Assembly (NCBI RefSeq): GCF_014203755.1 | Contig: NZ_JACHJS010000001.1 | Location: 5,828,001-5,892,000 of the forward strand | Direction of reading: 5' to 3' | Origin: Saccharothrix violaceirubra | Lineage (GTDB): Bacteria; Actinomycetota; Actinomycetes; Mycobacteriales; Pseudonocardiaceae | DNA length: 64,000 nucleotides | Part shown: piece by piece, positions 1-8,301 of the stretch | Layout: every line of letters begins with the position of its first letter | Position numbering within the stretch: position 1 is the first letter of the stretch | Notes under the pieces: generated by a model | The model's input: the letters and a program-made list of their open reading frames with translations, nothing else | Told to the model about the DNA's origin: nothing | Database searches by the model: none | Program-made: the position numbers and the translations under genes

Positions 1-154
1 CGGTAGGTGTTTCGAGCACGAGTCGGGTGCCGCCACGCAGGTCTAGGCCCAGGCGTGGCGTGCTGGTCAGAAGCAGGAAGGCGGACGCGGCGAGCACGCC
101 CAGGGACAGCAGTCCCCGGACGACGAGTTCTCGCCGCGCGGAAGAGCGCGGCAT
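1..154 (-). CDS. SecD-like preprotein translocase subunit, N-terminal fragment
   Basis: Only the first 51 residues lie in the window; the rest runs off the left edge. Reading from an ATG at 154 gives a short basic N-terminus, one hydrophobic segment (about residues 11-30), then the motif LGLDLRGGTRLVLE. That motif directly after the first membrane segment is the signature of SecD, the large polytopic partner of SecF that helps complete protein export through SecYEG. The fragment cannot tell true SecD from a SecD-like MMPL/RND exporter subunit. It lies 38 bp downstream of a small secreted protein on the same strand. Confidence 0.6.
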   Translation of the reverse strand, partial: MPRSSARRELVVRGLLSLGVLAASAFLLLTSTPRLGLDLRGGTRLVLETPT

Positions 155-192
155 GGTGAAGGGACCCTCCGGTCAGAAGGACGGGCGTGGTG

Positions 193-525
193 TCAGGAAC
201 CGGAGGTCGGGGGTGGTGCGCGATCGCCGAAGGTGGACCGCGCGGCCTCGTCGGGCGCGGCGTGGGCGGGGTCGACGACGTCCGCGCGCACCGGCCGGTC
301 GGGCGTGACGTGGACCGGGGGGTGGACGCCGTCGAGCGGCCGGCCGAGGTCGGGGTGCCGCTGCTGGAGGGGGTGGGCGGTGGTCCGGGTCGTGGTGCCC
401 GGCACGTGCGCGACCTCGACGGCCGCGGAGACGCCGACCGCGTCGACGTGGGCGGTGGCGGCGGTTCCGGGCACGACGAAAGTCGCGATCAGCACCACGA
501 TCGCGAGCAGTGCGCGCCAGGCCAT
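193..525 (-). CDS. Small secreted protein of unknown function
   Basis: A 110-residue protein starting with Met-Ala-Trp-Arg, a hydrophobic stretch of about 18 residues and an Ala-x-Ala-type end near residues 22-25, as expected for a Sec signal peptide. The remainder is rich in His, Pro, Asp and Val with no motif I recognise. Its start is 22 bp after the stop of the upstream TPR membrane protein and its stop is 38 bp before the SecD-like gene, so the three are probably one leftward transcription unit. The gene is supported by the signal peptide and position only. Confidence 0.5.
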   Translation of the reverse strand: MAWRALLAIVVLIATFVVPGTAATAHVDAVGVSAAVEVAHVPGTTTRTTAHPLQQRHPDLGRPLDGVHPPVHVTPDRPVRADVVDPAHAAPDEAARSTFGDRAPPPTSGS

Positions 526-547
526 CCAGCCTCCTTCCCGGACCAGT

Positions 548-1519
548 TTACCGGCCGAGCAGGACGACCACCCCGCCCGCGACCGCGCACAGCCACCCCA
601 CGACCAGCGGTTGCATGGTCGTGGCGCCCAGGAACAGGGCCGCGGCCCAGCCGGAGAACGCCGCGATCGAGATGCCCGCGGCGACCAGCGCGGCGAGCAC
701 GATGGGCCGCCGGCGCAGCAGCCTGACCAGCGCCCGGCGGCCGACGGCGCGTGCGCGCAACAACGTCAGCGCGGTCACCAGGAGCGCGGCCACCACGACC
801 CCGACGGCGACCCAGGCCAGCGGCGGTGTCGGTCGGGGCAGGCCGGCGAGCAGCAGCAGCAGGCCGCCCGCGACGAGCAGCCCGGTGACGCGGGAGAGCA
901 CGGGCCACGCGCGCTTCTCGGCTTCGGCGAGCACGGCACCGGTCGGGACGGCCAGGCCGCGCCGCCGCCGCACGAGCGCGAGGTCGGCGTGCGCGCCCTG
1001 GTCGGCCGGGTCGAGGCGCACCGCCGCGTGGTAGGCCCGTTCGGCGGTCCCCCAATCGTGCACACGCGACGCGGCGTCACCAAGAACCTGGAAGGCCCGG
1101 GGCTGGGCCGGCGCCAGCCTGGTCGCCTCGCGGGCCGCGTCGAGCGCCTCCGGCCGACCCGACGCGGTGAGCACCTCGGCGAGCACGACCCGACACCGCC
1201 AGTCGTCCGGCGAACGGCCCACGCACGCACGGGCCGCGACCGCCGCCTCCGCGTGCCGGCCCAGGTCGCTCAGCGCCAGCGCGGCCAGCCGCTGGGCCCA
1301 TGCCGGGTGGCCGCCGAGCGTGAGCGCACGGCGTGCGGCGGCCAGCGCGGAGTCGGCTTCGCCCACGTCCAGGTGGGCGGCGGCGAGCCGGCACCAGCCC
1401 TCGGCGTACTGCGGATCGCGGACGAGGGCGGGCCGCAGCAGGCCGATCGCCCGGCGGGCGTGCCCGCGTGCGGCGAGGTCGGCGGCACGAACCACGACGG
1501 CGTCGATCGAATCGGACAT
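548..1519 (-). CDS. TPR-repeat membrane protein
   Basis: A 323-residue protein. The first two thirds (about 5-190) consist of helical pairs of the tetratricopeptide kind: alternating Ala/Leu-rich helices with A-x-x-A-L patterns and turns such as LAPAQPRAFQVLGDAA and LDPADQGAHADLALV. Such repeats bind protein partners. The C-terminal third has about four hydrophobic segments (roughly 208-228, 232-252, 272-294 and 300-320), so the TPR part is anchored to the membrane. No enzymatic motif is visible. It starts the leftward group that continues with the secreted protein and the SecD-like gene. Confidence 0.65.
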   Translation of the reverse strand: MSDSIDAVVVRAADLAARGHARRAIGLLRPALVRDPQYAEGWCRLAAAHLDVGEADSALAAARRALTLGGHPAWAQRLAALALSDLGRHAEAAVAARACVGRSPDDWRCRVVLAEVLTASGRPEALDAAREATRLAPAQPRAFQVLGDAASRVHDWGTAERAYHAAVRLDPADQGAHADLALVRRRRGLAVPTGAVLAEAEKRAWPVLSRVTGLLVAGGLLLLLAGLPRPTPPLAWVAVGVVVAALLVTALTLLRARAVGRRALVRLLRRRPIVLAALVAAGISIAAFSGWAAALFLGATTMQPLVVGWLCAVAGGVVVLLGR

Positions 1520-1811
1520 GACACCCTCCGTGCGGTAACCCGCGCACAGTGTGACAGCGCCCCGCCGGTCCGCCGGCCGAGCGCCGGACGACCATGATCA
1601 ACGAAATGGTCACAATCACCTGAGAATTTGCCCGCTCTCACCCGCTCAGGTGACTAGCTGGGCACGGAGCGTGCGACGCTAGCGTCCGCTCGGACACGGG
1701 TCGTCCGACGTTTCGGCGTCATGACCGCCCGCCGGCCGCGTCGCACCACCGCGCACGCGTCCGGAATCGGGTCCGGGTACCGCGTCGACGCCGCCGGAGA
1801 GGTAGGGGTTC

Positions 1812-2015
1812 GTGGCCCAAAGCAAGGAATGGCAGATCTCCTGCCGCGACATCGCGTCCCGCCGCAGGGACATGACCGTGTTCGTCAGCCAGGGTCACGT
1901 GGTCGTGACCGTGCCGCCGGGCGAGGCGGCCGTGCTGACGCCGCTGGAAGTCGGCCGACTGCGGGCCGCGTTGCGCGACGCGGTGGTCACCGCGTCCGAC
2001 GCGGCCGAGGTCTGA
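1812..2015 (+). CDS. Small conserved-looking protein of unknown function
   Basis: A 67-residue protein starting with GTG, preceded by a good ribosome binding stretch (GGAGAGGTAGG). The N-terminal half has basic residues followed by alternating hydrophobic residues (TVFVSQGHVVVTVPPG), which suggests beta strands. The second half (LEVGRLRAALRDAVVTAS) looks like one amphipathic helix. This sheet-helix layout occurs in many tiny actinomycete regulatory partners, but no family is recognised. It sits 18 bp upstream of the LuxR-type regulator and is probably cotranscribed with it. Confidence 0.6.
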   Translation: MAQSKEWQISCRDIASRRRDMTVFVSQGHVVVTVPPGEAAVLTPLEVGRLRAALRDAVVTASDAAEV

Positions 2016-2033
2016 CCGCACCCCTGCCGTGTC

Positions 2034-3347
2034 ATGACGGTCCAGCGAACGGCCGAGCCACGCGTTGCCGCGGTGTCGAACCTGCGCGACGCGCGGTTGG
2101 CGCTCGACGAGGGTCGGCTCGGCGACGCGTTGGAGTACGCCGAGAAGGCCGTGTCCGCGTTCTCCTGGCTGGACGACGCCGAGGGTGTCGCGCACGGACT
2201 GCTCGTGCAGTCCGTCGCACTCGGCAAGCGCGGCCTGTTACCGGGCGCGCTCGACACCATCGACCGCATCCAGGTCATCGCCGCCGCCAACCGGCACCTC
2301 GGGCTGGAGGCGTGGTGCACCTACTCGCGGGCCGTCGTCGAACTGCGCCTGGACTCGCGTGAGCGGTCCATGCACTCGCTGGCACGGGCGCTCGGGCTCG
2401 CCGAGCTGACCGGCGACCCCGAACTGCTCGGCGCGATCCTGTACGAACAGGCGCGGGTCATGCGCGACCAGTACCACGAGCACTGCATGATCCGCGGCGA
2501 AACCGGCCGGTGCAGCCCGGACGGCGAACCGTGCCAGCGCAAACTCCGGCGGGCCGAGGCGTTGTGCGCGCAGGTGCGGGACAAGTGGAAGCAGCTCGAC
2601 GAACCGGTCCGGTTGGCCCGACTCAACCTGCTGCTCGCGCACGTCCGGCTCGACCTCGGCGAGATCGACCGCGCGCAACGCTCGTGCCAGCGTGTCGACC
2701 GGTTGCTGGCCGGCGTGCACCGGCCCGTGCTGCACGCCGAACTGCTCATCGCACGCGCCCGCATCAGCGGTGCGCGCGACCGCGTGGCCGAGCAGATCGG
2801 CCAGCTCACCCGCGCCGCCGAACTGGCCATGACGTACCTGGCCCGCGAAGTGGCCGTACGCGCGCACGGCGACCTGAGCCTCGCGCACGAGCGTGCGGGC
2901 AACCTCGAACCGGCGCTGCGGCACGCCCGCGCCCAGTTGGACCAGTACCGGATCTGGGAGTTGCAGCAGGGACGGGACCTGTTGCGGATGCGTGAGCACG
3001 ACCTGTCCGCCCGGCTGGTCGAGCAACTGGCCGACCGCCGGTTCGAACCACGCCGGGAGGATTCGGTCGCCCGGCCGCTGCGCACCCACCAGTTGCGGTC
3101 GAGCACCACCGCCGAGGAGATCAACCGGCGGATCGCCCGAGCGGTGCAGGCGGGGTTGACCCGGCGTGGGATCGAGGTGCTGCGGCGCGTGGCCAACGGC
3201 ATGACCACGGGCGCGGTCGCCGAGGAACTCGGCCTGTCGCCCAAGACCGTGCAGAACCACCTGCAACGGGTCTACGCGACGATCGGGGTGCGCGACCGGG
3301 CGGGCGCCGCCGTCTGGTGGGTCGACCTGGATTCGCCGCTCGACTGA
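2034..3347 (+). CDS. TPR-domain LuxR-type transcriptional regulator
   Basis: A 437-residue protein. Residues about 15-330 are a series of helical hairpins with TPR spacing (for example LALDEGRLGDALEYAEKAV and ALRHARAQLDQYRIWELQ), and residues about 370-430 are a LuxR-type DNA-binding domain (LRRVANGMTTGAVAEELGLS followed by KTVQNHLQRVYATIGVRDR). It lacks the large STAND ATPase of MalT/LAL regulators. In Gram-positive bacteria, TPR solenoids fused to DNA-binding domains often sense small peptides. A 49-residue secreted peptide gene lies about 300 bp downstream, which may be relevant. The ligand is unknown. It follows the 67-residue gene at short distance. Confidence 0.75.
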   Translation: MTVQRTAEPRVAAVSNLRDARLALDEGRLGDALEYAEKAVSAFSWLDDAEGVAHGLLVQSVALGKRGLLPGALDTIDRIQVIAAANRHLGLEAWCTYSRAVVELRLDSRERSMHSLARALGLAELTGDPELLGAILYEQARVMRDQYHEHCMIRGETGRCSPDGEPCQRKLRRAEALCAQVRDKWKQLDEPVRLARLNLLLAHVRLDLGEIDRAQRSCQRVDRLLAGVHRPVLHAELLIARARISGARDRVAEQIGQLTRAAELAMTYLAREVAVRAHGDLSLAHERAGNLEPALRHARAQLDQYRIWELQQGRDLLRMREHDLSARLVEQLADRRFEPRREDSVARPLRTHQLRSSTTAEEINRRIARAVQAGLTRRGIEVLRRVANGMTTGAVAEELGLSPKTVQNHLQRVYATIGVRDRAGAAVWWVDLDSPLD

Positions 3348-3643
3348 AGCGACCTACCGGTGTTCCGCTCGTTGGGTGTTCACAGACCACCGCCGACCCC
3401 GACCCGGGTGTTCTACCCACCGCAGTGCGGTGGAACTGGGCGGTGATGCGGAGGTCACCTGTGTGCCATGCTCCGGTCGGACGCTTCTCCCCGCGTCCCT
3501 GGCGAAGCGGCGGTGGCGCGATGCGGGTGGTCGACCGGTGCCCTCGCTCGCCCGGTGGCATACCGAGGCGAGGCTCACGATCACGGGCCGGCCCTCCGGG
3601 GCACCATGGACGTTCCTGGCACACAACCGAACGGAGCCCCAGC

Positions 3644-3793
3644 ATGTCCTCCCTCTCCCCCCTGCGCAGGCTTATGGCCGTGCTGTCCGTCTGCGCGGCC
3701 TTCGGCGTCCTTGTCACCGTCCCCGCGAGCGCTGTGACGCACACCCGTAGCACGCAGTCCGAGGGTTATACGCCGCCTTACGTGCAGCCGTGA
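3644..3793 (+). CDS. 49-residue secreted peptide precursor, unknown role
   Basis: ATG at 3644 with a purine-rich AACGGAG about 7 bp upstream. The product has a basic start (SPLRRL), a hydrophobic core of about 18 residues and a PASA cleavage site after residue 30. The predicted mature peptide has 19 residues, begins VTHTRS and ends TPPYVQP. No Cys cluster or RiPP leader motif is seen. The gene is followed immediately by a strong hairpin (3804-3845), so its transcript ends there. It could be an exported signalling peptide or a very small cell-envelope protein. The TPR-type regulator upstream makes signalling worth considering, but this is inference. Confidence 0.5.
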   Translation: MSSLSPLRRLMAVLSVCAAFGVLVTVPASAVTHTRSTQSEGYTPPYVQP

Positions 3794-3803
3794 CGCACCC
3801 GCT

Positions 3804-3845
3804 CCTCAAGGCCGGGTCGGACCCGGGATCGACCCGGCCTTGAGG
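3804..3845. terminator. Strong hairpin terminator after the secreted peptide gene
   Basis: Perfect 15-bp stem (3804-3818 pairing with 3831-3845) with a 12-nt loop, starting 11 bp after the peptide stop codon. There is no T-tract, which is usual in high-GC actinomycetes. Confidence 0.7.
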
Positions 3846-3849
3846 CAGA

Positions 3850-4347
3850 GTGGGCAGGGTGAGCACACAGCCCCGCCTGCGCGCGCCCCGCAACCGGGTG
3901 AGCCGCCGGTCGATCACGCTCTGGACCCTGCACGCCGTGATCGGCTGGGTCGTCCTGCTCGTGCCGCAGGCCGTCGTCTGGATCTTCACGCGGACGACGT
4001 GGCAACTCGGCTTCGTGATCGGCACGCTCGTCGTCGGCATCGCGCACACCCTGGTCATGCCGCGCTGGCGGTACCGCGTGCACCGGTGGGAGACCACCGC
4101 CGAGGCGGTGTACACGCTGGCCGGCTGGTTCACCCAGGAATGGCGGGTCGCGCCGATCTCGCGCATCCAGACCGTGGACTCGAAACGCGGTCCCCTGCAA
4201 CAGCTTCTCGGGTTGTCGACGGTCACCGTGACCACGGCGTCGGCCGCCGGGCCCGTGCACATCGAAGGCCTCGACCACGAGGATGCCGTCCGACTGGTCG
4301 ACGAATTGACCGCGACGACCCAGGCCACGCCGGGTGACGCGACATGA
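3850..4347 (+). CDS. Membrane protein with bacterial PH domain (YdbS-like)
   Basis: A 165-residue protein with two hydrophobic segments (about 24-48 and 50-70) followed by a bacterial PH (bPH2) domain: WRYRVHRWETTAEAVYTLAG, WRVAPISRIQTVDSKRGPLQ, and a strand series ending in VHIEGL. This is the layout of the YdbS family, membrane proteins that work with YdbT-like partners; in Bacillus this pair is linked to resistance to some bacteriocins. An in-frame GTG at 3859 is a possible alternative start. The stop overlaps the start of the next gene by 4 bp, so the two are translationally coupled. Confidence 0.75.
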   Translation: MGRVSTQPRLRAPRNRVSRRSITLWTLHAVIGWVVLLVPQAVVWIFTRTTWQLGFVIGTLVVGIAHTLVMPRWRYRVHRWETTAEAVYTLAGWFTQEWRVAPISRIQTVDSKRGPLQQLLGLSTVTVTTASAAGPVHIEGLDHEDAVRLVDELTATTQATPGDAT

Positions 4348-5864
4348 CCGACCCGAACCTGCCCGCCGCGCCGGAGTACCGCGAGGACGACGACCGGGCC
4401 GGGTGGCACCGGCTCGACGTCCGGATGCTGGTCGTCCGGCCGCTCAACGAACTGCTCGGCCTGATCCCGTTGCTGGTCGGCCTCCTGGTGCTGGGCAACG
4501 GCGACGTGTGGCGCACGGTCGTCAGCGGTGTGGTGATCGCGGCCGTGGTGCTGTTCGGCCTGCTGCACTGGCTGACCACCCGGTACCGGATCACCGACGA
4601 GCAGGTCGAACTGCGCACCGGGTTGCTGGTGCGCAAACGCCTGGCGGTGCCCAGGGACCGGATCAGGTCGGTCGACCTGACCGCCAAACCCGGTCACCGG
4701 CTCTTCGGCCTGTCCGCGATCAAGGTGGGCACCGGGCGTCAGGACAAGCCCGGCGAGGACGGCCTGACCCTGGACGCGGTGACCTCGGCGGAAGCCGAAC
4801 GCCTGCGGCTGTTGTTGCTGGAACGCCGCGCCCCGGACACGACCGCCGACACCGCCGTCGCGGGCACCACTTTGTCCACTTTGGACAAGCGGTGGCTCCG
4901 CTTCGCCCCGCTGACCCTGTCCGGTCTGGTGGCGGTCGGCGCCCTGGCCGGCGTGGTCTTCAACGCGGCGCGTGACGTCGACGTCGACCTGATGAAGCCG
5001 CTGACCGATGCCGCGATCCGCCTGGCCCACGAGCCGGCGACCACGTCGGTGCCGTTGATCGCGGGCGCGGTCGTGACCCTGTCGACGATCGGCTCGCTGG
5101 TGTTCTACGTCGTGCAGTACTGGAACTTCAGACTCACCCGTGAGCCGGATCGGACGATCCGCGTCCGCCGAGGACTCGTGACGACGCGATCGGTGTCGAT
5201 CTCCGAGGACCGCCTGCGCGGCGTGGAGATCCGCGAGCCTTTGATGCTGCGGTGGGGCCGGGGCGCGAGAACGGCGGCGGTGACGACGGGCCTGGGCACC
5301 AAGGGCGCGAGCGACCTCCTGCTCCCCCCGGCACCGGCTCCCGAAGCCCACCGCGTCGCAGCGGAAGTGCTGAGGGCGGAGCGGTCGCCGACCGAAGCAC
5401 CCCTGAGCCCACACCCCACCGCCGCACTGCGACGTCGGATGGTCCGCGCCCTCGTGCCACCGGTGATCCTGACCGGCGTCCTGGCCTGGTCGGCACCTTC
5501 GTGGACCTGGCAGGCGGCACTCGCGCTCACCGCCTTCTGCGCCTACCTGGGCTGGGACCGCTACCGCGCACTCGGACACGCACTGTCCGACGGATACCTG
5601 GTCACCCGCTCCGGTTCGCTGCTGCGGGAAACGGCCGCCCTGCACCAGAGCGGCGTCATCGGCTGGCGGATCAGACGCTCGTACTTCCAACGACGAGCGG
5701 GCCTGGCAACGATTTCCGCGACCACGGCAGCCGGAGACGGCGAGTACCACGTGGTGGACGTGGCGGAACGAGACGGCTTGACCTTCGCCGCCACAGCGGT
5801 CCCGGACCTCCTGCGCCCGTTCCTGATCGAGGACGACCAGAACGACCAGGCCACGCCCGAATAG
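4344..5864 (+). CDS. Large membrane protein with tandem bacterial PH domains (YdbT-like)
   Basis: A 506-residue protein. Pairs of membrane segments (about 34-75, 190-270 and 375-405) alternate with three bPH2 modules. Each module carries the typical run of a strand with TxRYRITDEQVELRTGLL or equivalent, then a basic strand such as KRLAVPRDRIRSVDL, and SVSISEDRLRGVEIREPL in the second copy. The third copy starts near residue 405 (GYLVTRSGSLLRET). This is the YdbT architecture, coupled to the YdbS-like gene by a 4-bp overlap. It probably acts as a membrane complex with its partner. The molecular function is not established. Confidence 0.75.
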   Translation: MTDPNLPAAPEYREDDDRAGWHRLDVRMLVVRPLNELLGLIPLLVGLLVLGNGDVWRTVVSGVVIAAVVLFGLLHWLTTRYRITDEQVELRTGLLVRKRLAVPRDRIRSVDLTAKPGHRLFGLSAIKVGTGRQDKPGEDGLTLDAVTSAEAERLRLLLLERRAPDTTADTAVAGTTLSTLDKRWLRFAPLTLSGLVAVGALAGVVFNAARDVDVDLMKPLTDAAIRLAHEPATTSVPLIAGAVVTLSTIGSLVFYVVQYWNFRLTREPDRTIRVRRGLVTTRSVSISEDRLRGVEIREPLMLRWGRGARTAAVTTGLGTKGASDLLLPPAPAPEAHRVAAEVLRAERSPTEAPLSPHPTAALRRRMVRALVPPVILTGVLAWSAPSWTWQAALALTAFCAYLGWDRYRALGHALSDGYLVTRSGSLLRETAALHQSGVIGWRIRRSYFQRRAGLATISATTAAGDGEYHVVDVAERDGLTFAATAVPDLLRPFLIEDDQNDQATPE

Positions 5865-5924
5865 CCGGACCCAAGACCACCCACCCAAGACACCCCCGGA
5901 TGGCCCCACCCCGAACAGCCCGAC

Positions 5925-6023
5925 GCCCGAACGCACAACTCACGGTGCCCGAACGCACATTTCGCAGTGCCTGAACGCACAACTCGCGGTGTTTCAGGGT
6001 GTCCGAGTGGAGGACTCGCGCGT
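5925..6023 (-). repeat. 22-bp tandem repeat array, copy 1
   Basis: Three 22-bp units (5925-5946, 5947-5968, 5969-5990) followed by degenerate units to about 6023, read here as the complement of the unit whose core is TGTGCGTTCAGACAC. The last part (6001-6023) is shared with copies 2 and 4. It lies 60 bp after the stop of the YdbT-like gene. Four related arrays occur elsewhere in the window. Confidence 0.85.
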
Positions 6024-6148
6024 TCGCGGACGTGATGACCACCGGCAGCATGGTGGGCGACCCACGACGGAACAGGCACGGGTGGGGTCCCCGTCCCCGT
6101 AGTCCCTCTCCGGCAGCCTGCCCAGCGGCGAGCGACCGCTTGAAAGCA
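6024..6148 (+). repeat. Intergenic composite repeat, copy A (inverted relative to 8302-8426)
   Basis: This segment directly follows repeat array 1 and returns, reverse-complemented, at 8302-8426 next to array 2. Three blocks match almost base for base: 6041-6053, 6058-6073 and 6111-6148 (the last ends ACCGCTTGAAAGCA). A shorter relative of the third block is at 47183-47209. No open reading frame in it looks real. Confidence 0.8.
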
Positions 6149-6194
6149 AGAAGACCCAAGACCAGCGAACAGCGATACATCCCACCCGGCAAAA

Positions 6195-6238
6195 ACCGAC
6201 CGACCCGATGAGGCAGGCAACCCTTCGGGCCGGTCGGT
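6195..6238 (-). terminator. Terminator of the YeaQ/GlsB-like gene
   Basis: 14-bp stem with one mismatch (6195-6208 with 6225-6238), followed on the minus strand by a run of five T. It lies 21 bp beyond the stop of the leftward gene at 6259. Confidence 0.65.
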
Positions 6239-6258
6239 CTCCCCGGAAACCGGGAAGC

Positions 6259-6528
6259 TCAGTGACGCTGACGAGAACGCCGACGGGACAGGGCAGTCAC
6301 ACCCACCCCCGCCAACCCGACCTGAAGAGCCAACTCGATCCAGTCGACCCCGTCGGTATCGGCCACTCCGAACGCCCCCGCGAGCAACGTGCCCGCCAAA
6401 GCCGCCCCGATACCGACCAGGATCGTCATGAGGGTCGAGATGTTCTGCCTGCCGGGGACGACCAACCGCCCCAGGCCACCCACGACCAAACCGATGATCA
6501 GGGCCGAGATGAGGCTGGTGATCTCCAC
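6259..6528 (-). CDS. GlsB/YeaQ/YmgE-family small membrane protein
   Basis: An 89-residue protein from a GTG at 6528 (ribosome site GGAAGGA in front). It has three hydrophobic segments with Gly-rich packing (ISALIIGLVVGGLGRLVVPG; ILVGIGAALAGTLLAG; LALQVGLAGVGV) and a basic tail (SRRRSRQRH). The first segment with the GGLGRLVVPG motif is characteristic of the transglycosylase-associated/GlsB family, small inner-membrane proteins linked to general stress. The exact function is unknown. It stands alone between a terminator and a gene of the same strand 62 bp upstream. Confidence 0.7.
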   Translation of the reverse strand: MEITSLISALIIGLVVGGLGRLVVPGRQNISTLMTILVGIGAALAGTLLAGAFGVADTDGVDWIELALQVGLAGVGVTALSRRRSRQRH

Positions 6529-6590
6529 GGTGCGTCCTTCCCTCGCGCTGTCCGTCCTCCTCAGCATCGCCGCCCGCGCCCGCCGCCGAA

Positions 6591-7088
6591 TCAGGTTTCC
6601 CCCTGAGCACTCCCCTGATCCGGACCCTGAACACCGAGCAGGGCCGCACCCTGCCCGGACAGCACGCGTCCCGGCACGTCCGGATCGCAGCCGACCTTGG
6701 CCAACCGGGCGCGGATGGCCGACGCCGAGCGTTCGAGGCGCTTCGCGATCTCCCGCACCAGCCCGCCCGCGGCGGCGCCCGGATCGGCGGCGAGCCACGC
6801 GGCACGCAGCTCCTCGTCCCGCTCCGCGGTCCAGGGCTGGTTGGCGTTGGCCGGGCGGCGGGTTGTCGGCGGCGCGCCCAGCCTCGTCAACGCCTCCAGG
6901 ACCTGGGCCAGGACCTTGCCGACCGGGCCGCCGCCGGACGCGGGCAGGCGCAGCACGCCCTCGGCCACGCGCGCGCCCGCCCGGTCGACCCCGGTCAGCT
7001 CGACCACCACGTCGGGATCGGCGGTCGCCAGCAGGCGGTACGTCGTCGGCCCGATGTCCAGTGTGCTTTCGTACTTCGCTGTCGTCAT
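6591..7088 (-). CDS. Uncharacterised protein with Myb/SANT-like helical segment
   Basis: A 165-residue protein. Residues 1-60 look beta-rich (YRLLATADPDVVVELTGV). Residues about 84-135 (PWTAERDEELRAAWLAAD, then IAKRLERSASAIRARLAKVG) form a three-helix segment like the SANT/Myb or Trihelix fold seen in putative DNA-binding proteins: a Trp-led first helix and an SxxAIRxRL recognition-like helix. The tail is Gln/Gly-rich. A DNA-binding or nucleoprotein role is inferred from this segment only. It lies between the GlsB-like gene and the methyltransferase, all on the minus strand. Confidence 0.6.
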   Translation of the reverse strand: MTTAKYESTLDIGPTTYRLLATADPDVVVELTGVDRAGARVAEGVLRLPASGGGPVGKVLAQVLEALTRLGAPPTTRRPANANQPWTAERDEELRAAWLAADPGAAAGGLVREIAKRLERSASAIRARLAKVGCDPDVPGRVLSGQGAALLGVQGPDQGSAQGET

Positions 7089-7151
7089 GGTGACGACGCT
7101 ACGGTGGGGGTCCGACAGTTCCGGCCGGGAGCGGGCGGGGTGCTCCGGGAG

Positions 7152-8258
7152 TCACTCGAAGGTGTGGCAGAGCGGGCAGGTGGGCACGGTCGGGGCGCCG
7201 CCGGTCAGGTACGGACGCAGGTGCTCGGCGATCGAGCGGGCGAGTTGGGGCGGCACGGCGTTGCCGATCTGGCGGGCGATCTCGACCTTGGTGCCGCACC
7301 AGCGGAACTCGTCGGGGAAGGACTGGAGGCGGGCGGCCTCCAGGTGGGTGATCGGCCGGTCGACGCGGTGGCCGTGTTCGCCGGGTTCCCACTGCGGGTG
7401 CAGGTAGCGGCCCTTCTCCGGCTTGTAGAACTCGGTGCGCACGGTCAGCGACGGCTGGTCCCAGCGCAGGCGGCCCATCACGTCGGTGGTGCCGGTCTTC
7501 TTCTCCCGCCAGCAGCGCGGCATCAGCTCCACCGGCAGGTCGAACCGACCGCCGCCGGGCGGGATGTGCCGGTAGCGCCGCAGCGACAGCGGCGTGGGGT
7601 TGCGGCCGATGTGCAGGTCGGCGCTCTTGTACACGCCGGGGACACGGGTGCCGAGGAAGTCGGTCCCGGTGGCGGGCAGCGCGGTCGTGGCCGGGCGTTC
7701 GGGCAGGCCGTCGAGCACGGCGCGGACGGGGTGCCAGCGGTCGTGGGTGGGCGTGGGCAGCGGGATCGGGCCGATGCGGGAACCGATGACGATCGCGCGG
7801 CGGCGGCGCTGGGGCACGCCGAAGTCGGCGGCGTGCAGGATGCCGGCGCTGAGGTGGTAGCCGTCGATCTCGTCCTTGAGCAGGGCGAACTCGGACGAGG
7901 TGAGGAAGCGGTCCACGTTCTCGATCACGAACACCGACGGGTTCGCCCTGCGGACGAAGCGGAGGTACTCGCGCCACAGGGAGTTGCGGGGGTCGTCGAT
8001 GTTGCGGGAGCCCAGGTTGGAGAAGCCCTGGCACGGAGGGCCGCCGACGATCACGTCCGCTTGTGGGATGTCCTTGTCGCGGATGGTGGCGATGTCGGTG
8101 TGGCGGATGTGGTCTTCGCCGAAGTTGGCCGCGTAGGTCGCCGCGGCGTGGTGGTTCCACTCGACGGCCAGGACCGGGGTGTAGCCGGCCTTGGCGAAAC
8201 CGGAGGTCATGCCGCCGCAACCGGCGAACAGGTCGATCATCGACAGCACACTCGGCAT
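7152..8258 (-). CDS. DNA (cytosine-5-)-methyltransferase
   Basis: A 368-residue protein with the ordered C5-methyltransferase motifs: FAGCGG (10-15, AdoMet binding), GGPPCQGFS with catalytic Cys77, ENV (113-115), QRRRR (150-154) and, near the C-terminus, GNAVPP. The variable region between about 190 and 290 is the likely target-recognition domain. A CPLCH motif at the end (361-365) could be half of a metal site. It transfers a methyl group from AdoMet to cytosine in a specific DNA sequence that cannot be read from the gene. A Vsr-type nuclease gene lies upstream on the same strand, separated by a repeat element. No cognate restriction enzyme is obvious. Confidence 0.93.
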   Translation of the reverse strand: MPSVLSMIDLFAGCGGMTSGFAKAGYTPVLAVEWNHHAAATYAANFGEDHIRHTDIATIRDKDIPQADVIVGGPPCQGFSNLGSRNIDDPRNSLWREYLRFVRRANPSVFVIENVDRFLTSSEFALLKDEIDGYHLSAGILHAADFGVPQRRRRAIVIGSRIGPIPLPTPTHDRWHPVRAVLDGLPERPATTALPATGTDFLGTRVPGVYKSADLHIGRNPTPLSLRRYRHIPPGGGRFDLPVELMPRCWREKKTGTTDVMGRLRWDQPSLTVRTEFYKPEKGRYLHPQWEPGEHGHRVDRPITHLEAARLQSFPDEFRWCGTKVEIARQIGNAVPPQLARSIAEHLRPYLTGGAPTVPTCPLCHTFE

Positions 8259-8301
8259 GCTAGCCGTGGGACGTGTCGCTTGACGTCGAGGTCGGGTTTC
8301 C

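Noticed and set aside
3354..3643. A further small gene between the LuxR-type regulator and the secreted peptide
   Set aside because: Frames there are short, overlap each other and show no ribosome site; more likely the promoter region of the peptide gene.
3714..5936. A 740-codon open frame on the minus strand opposite the YdbS/YdbT-like genes
   Set aside because: It is the low-complexity shadow of real genes: rich in Arg, Gln, Gly and His, with no motif, while the + strand encodes clear PH-domain membrane proteins.
5252..5974. A 240-codon + strand frame overlapping the YdbT-like gene
   Set aside because: Out-of-frame shadow of the YdbT-like gene; Arg/Pro-rich.
5925..6023. The 22-bp arrays as a CRISPR locus
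   Set aside because: Units are contiguous without unique spacers, there are no cas genes, and the units vary in sequence.
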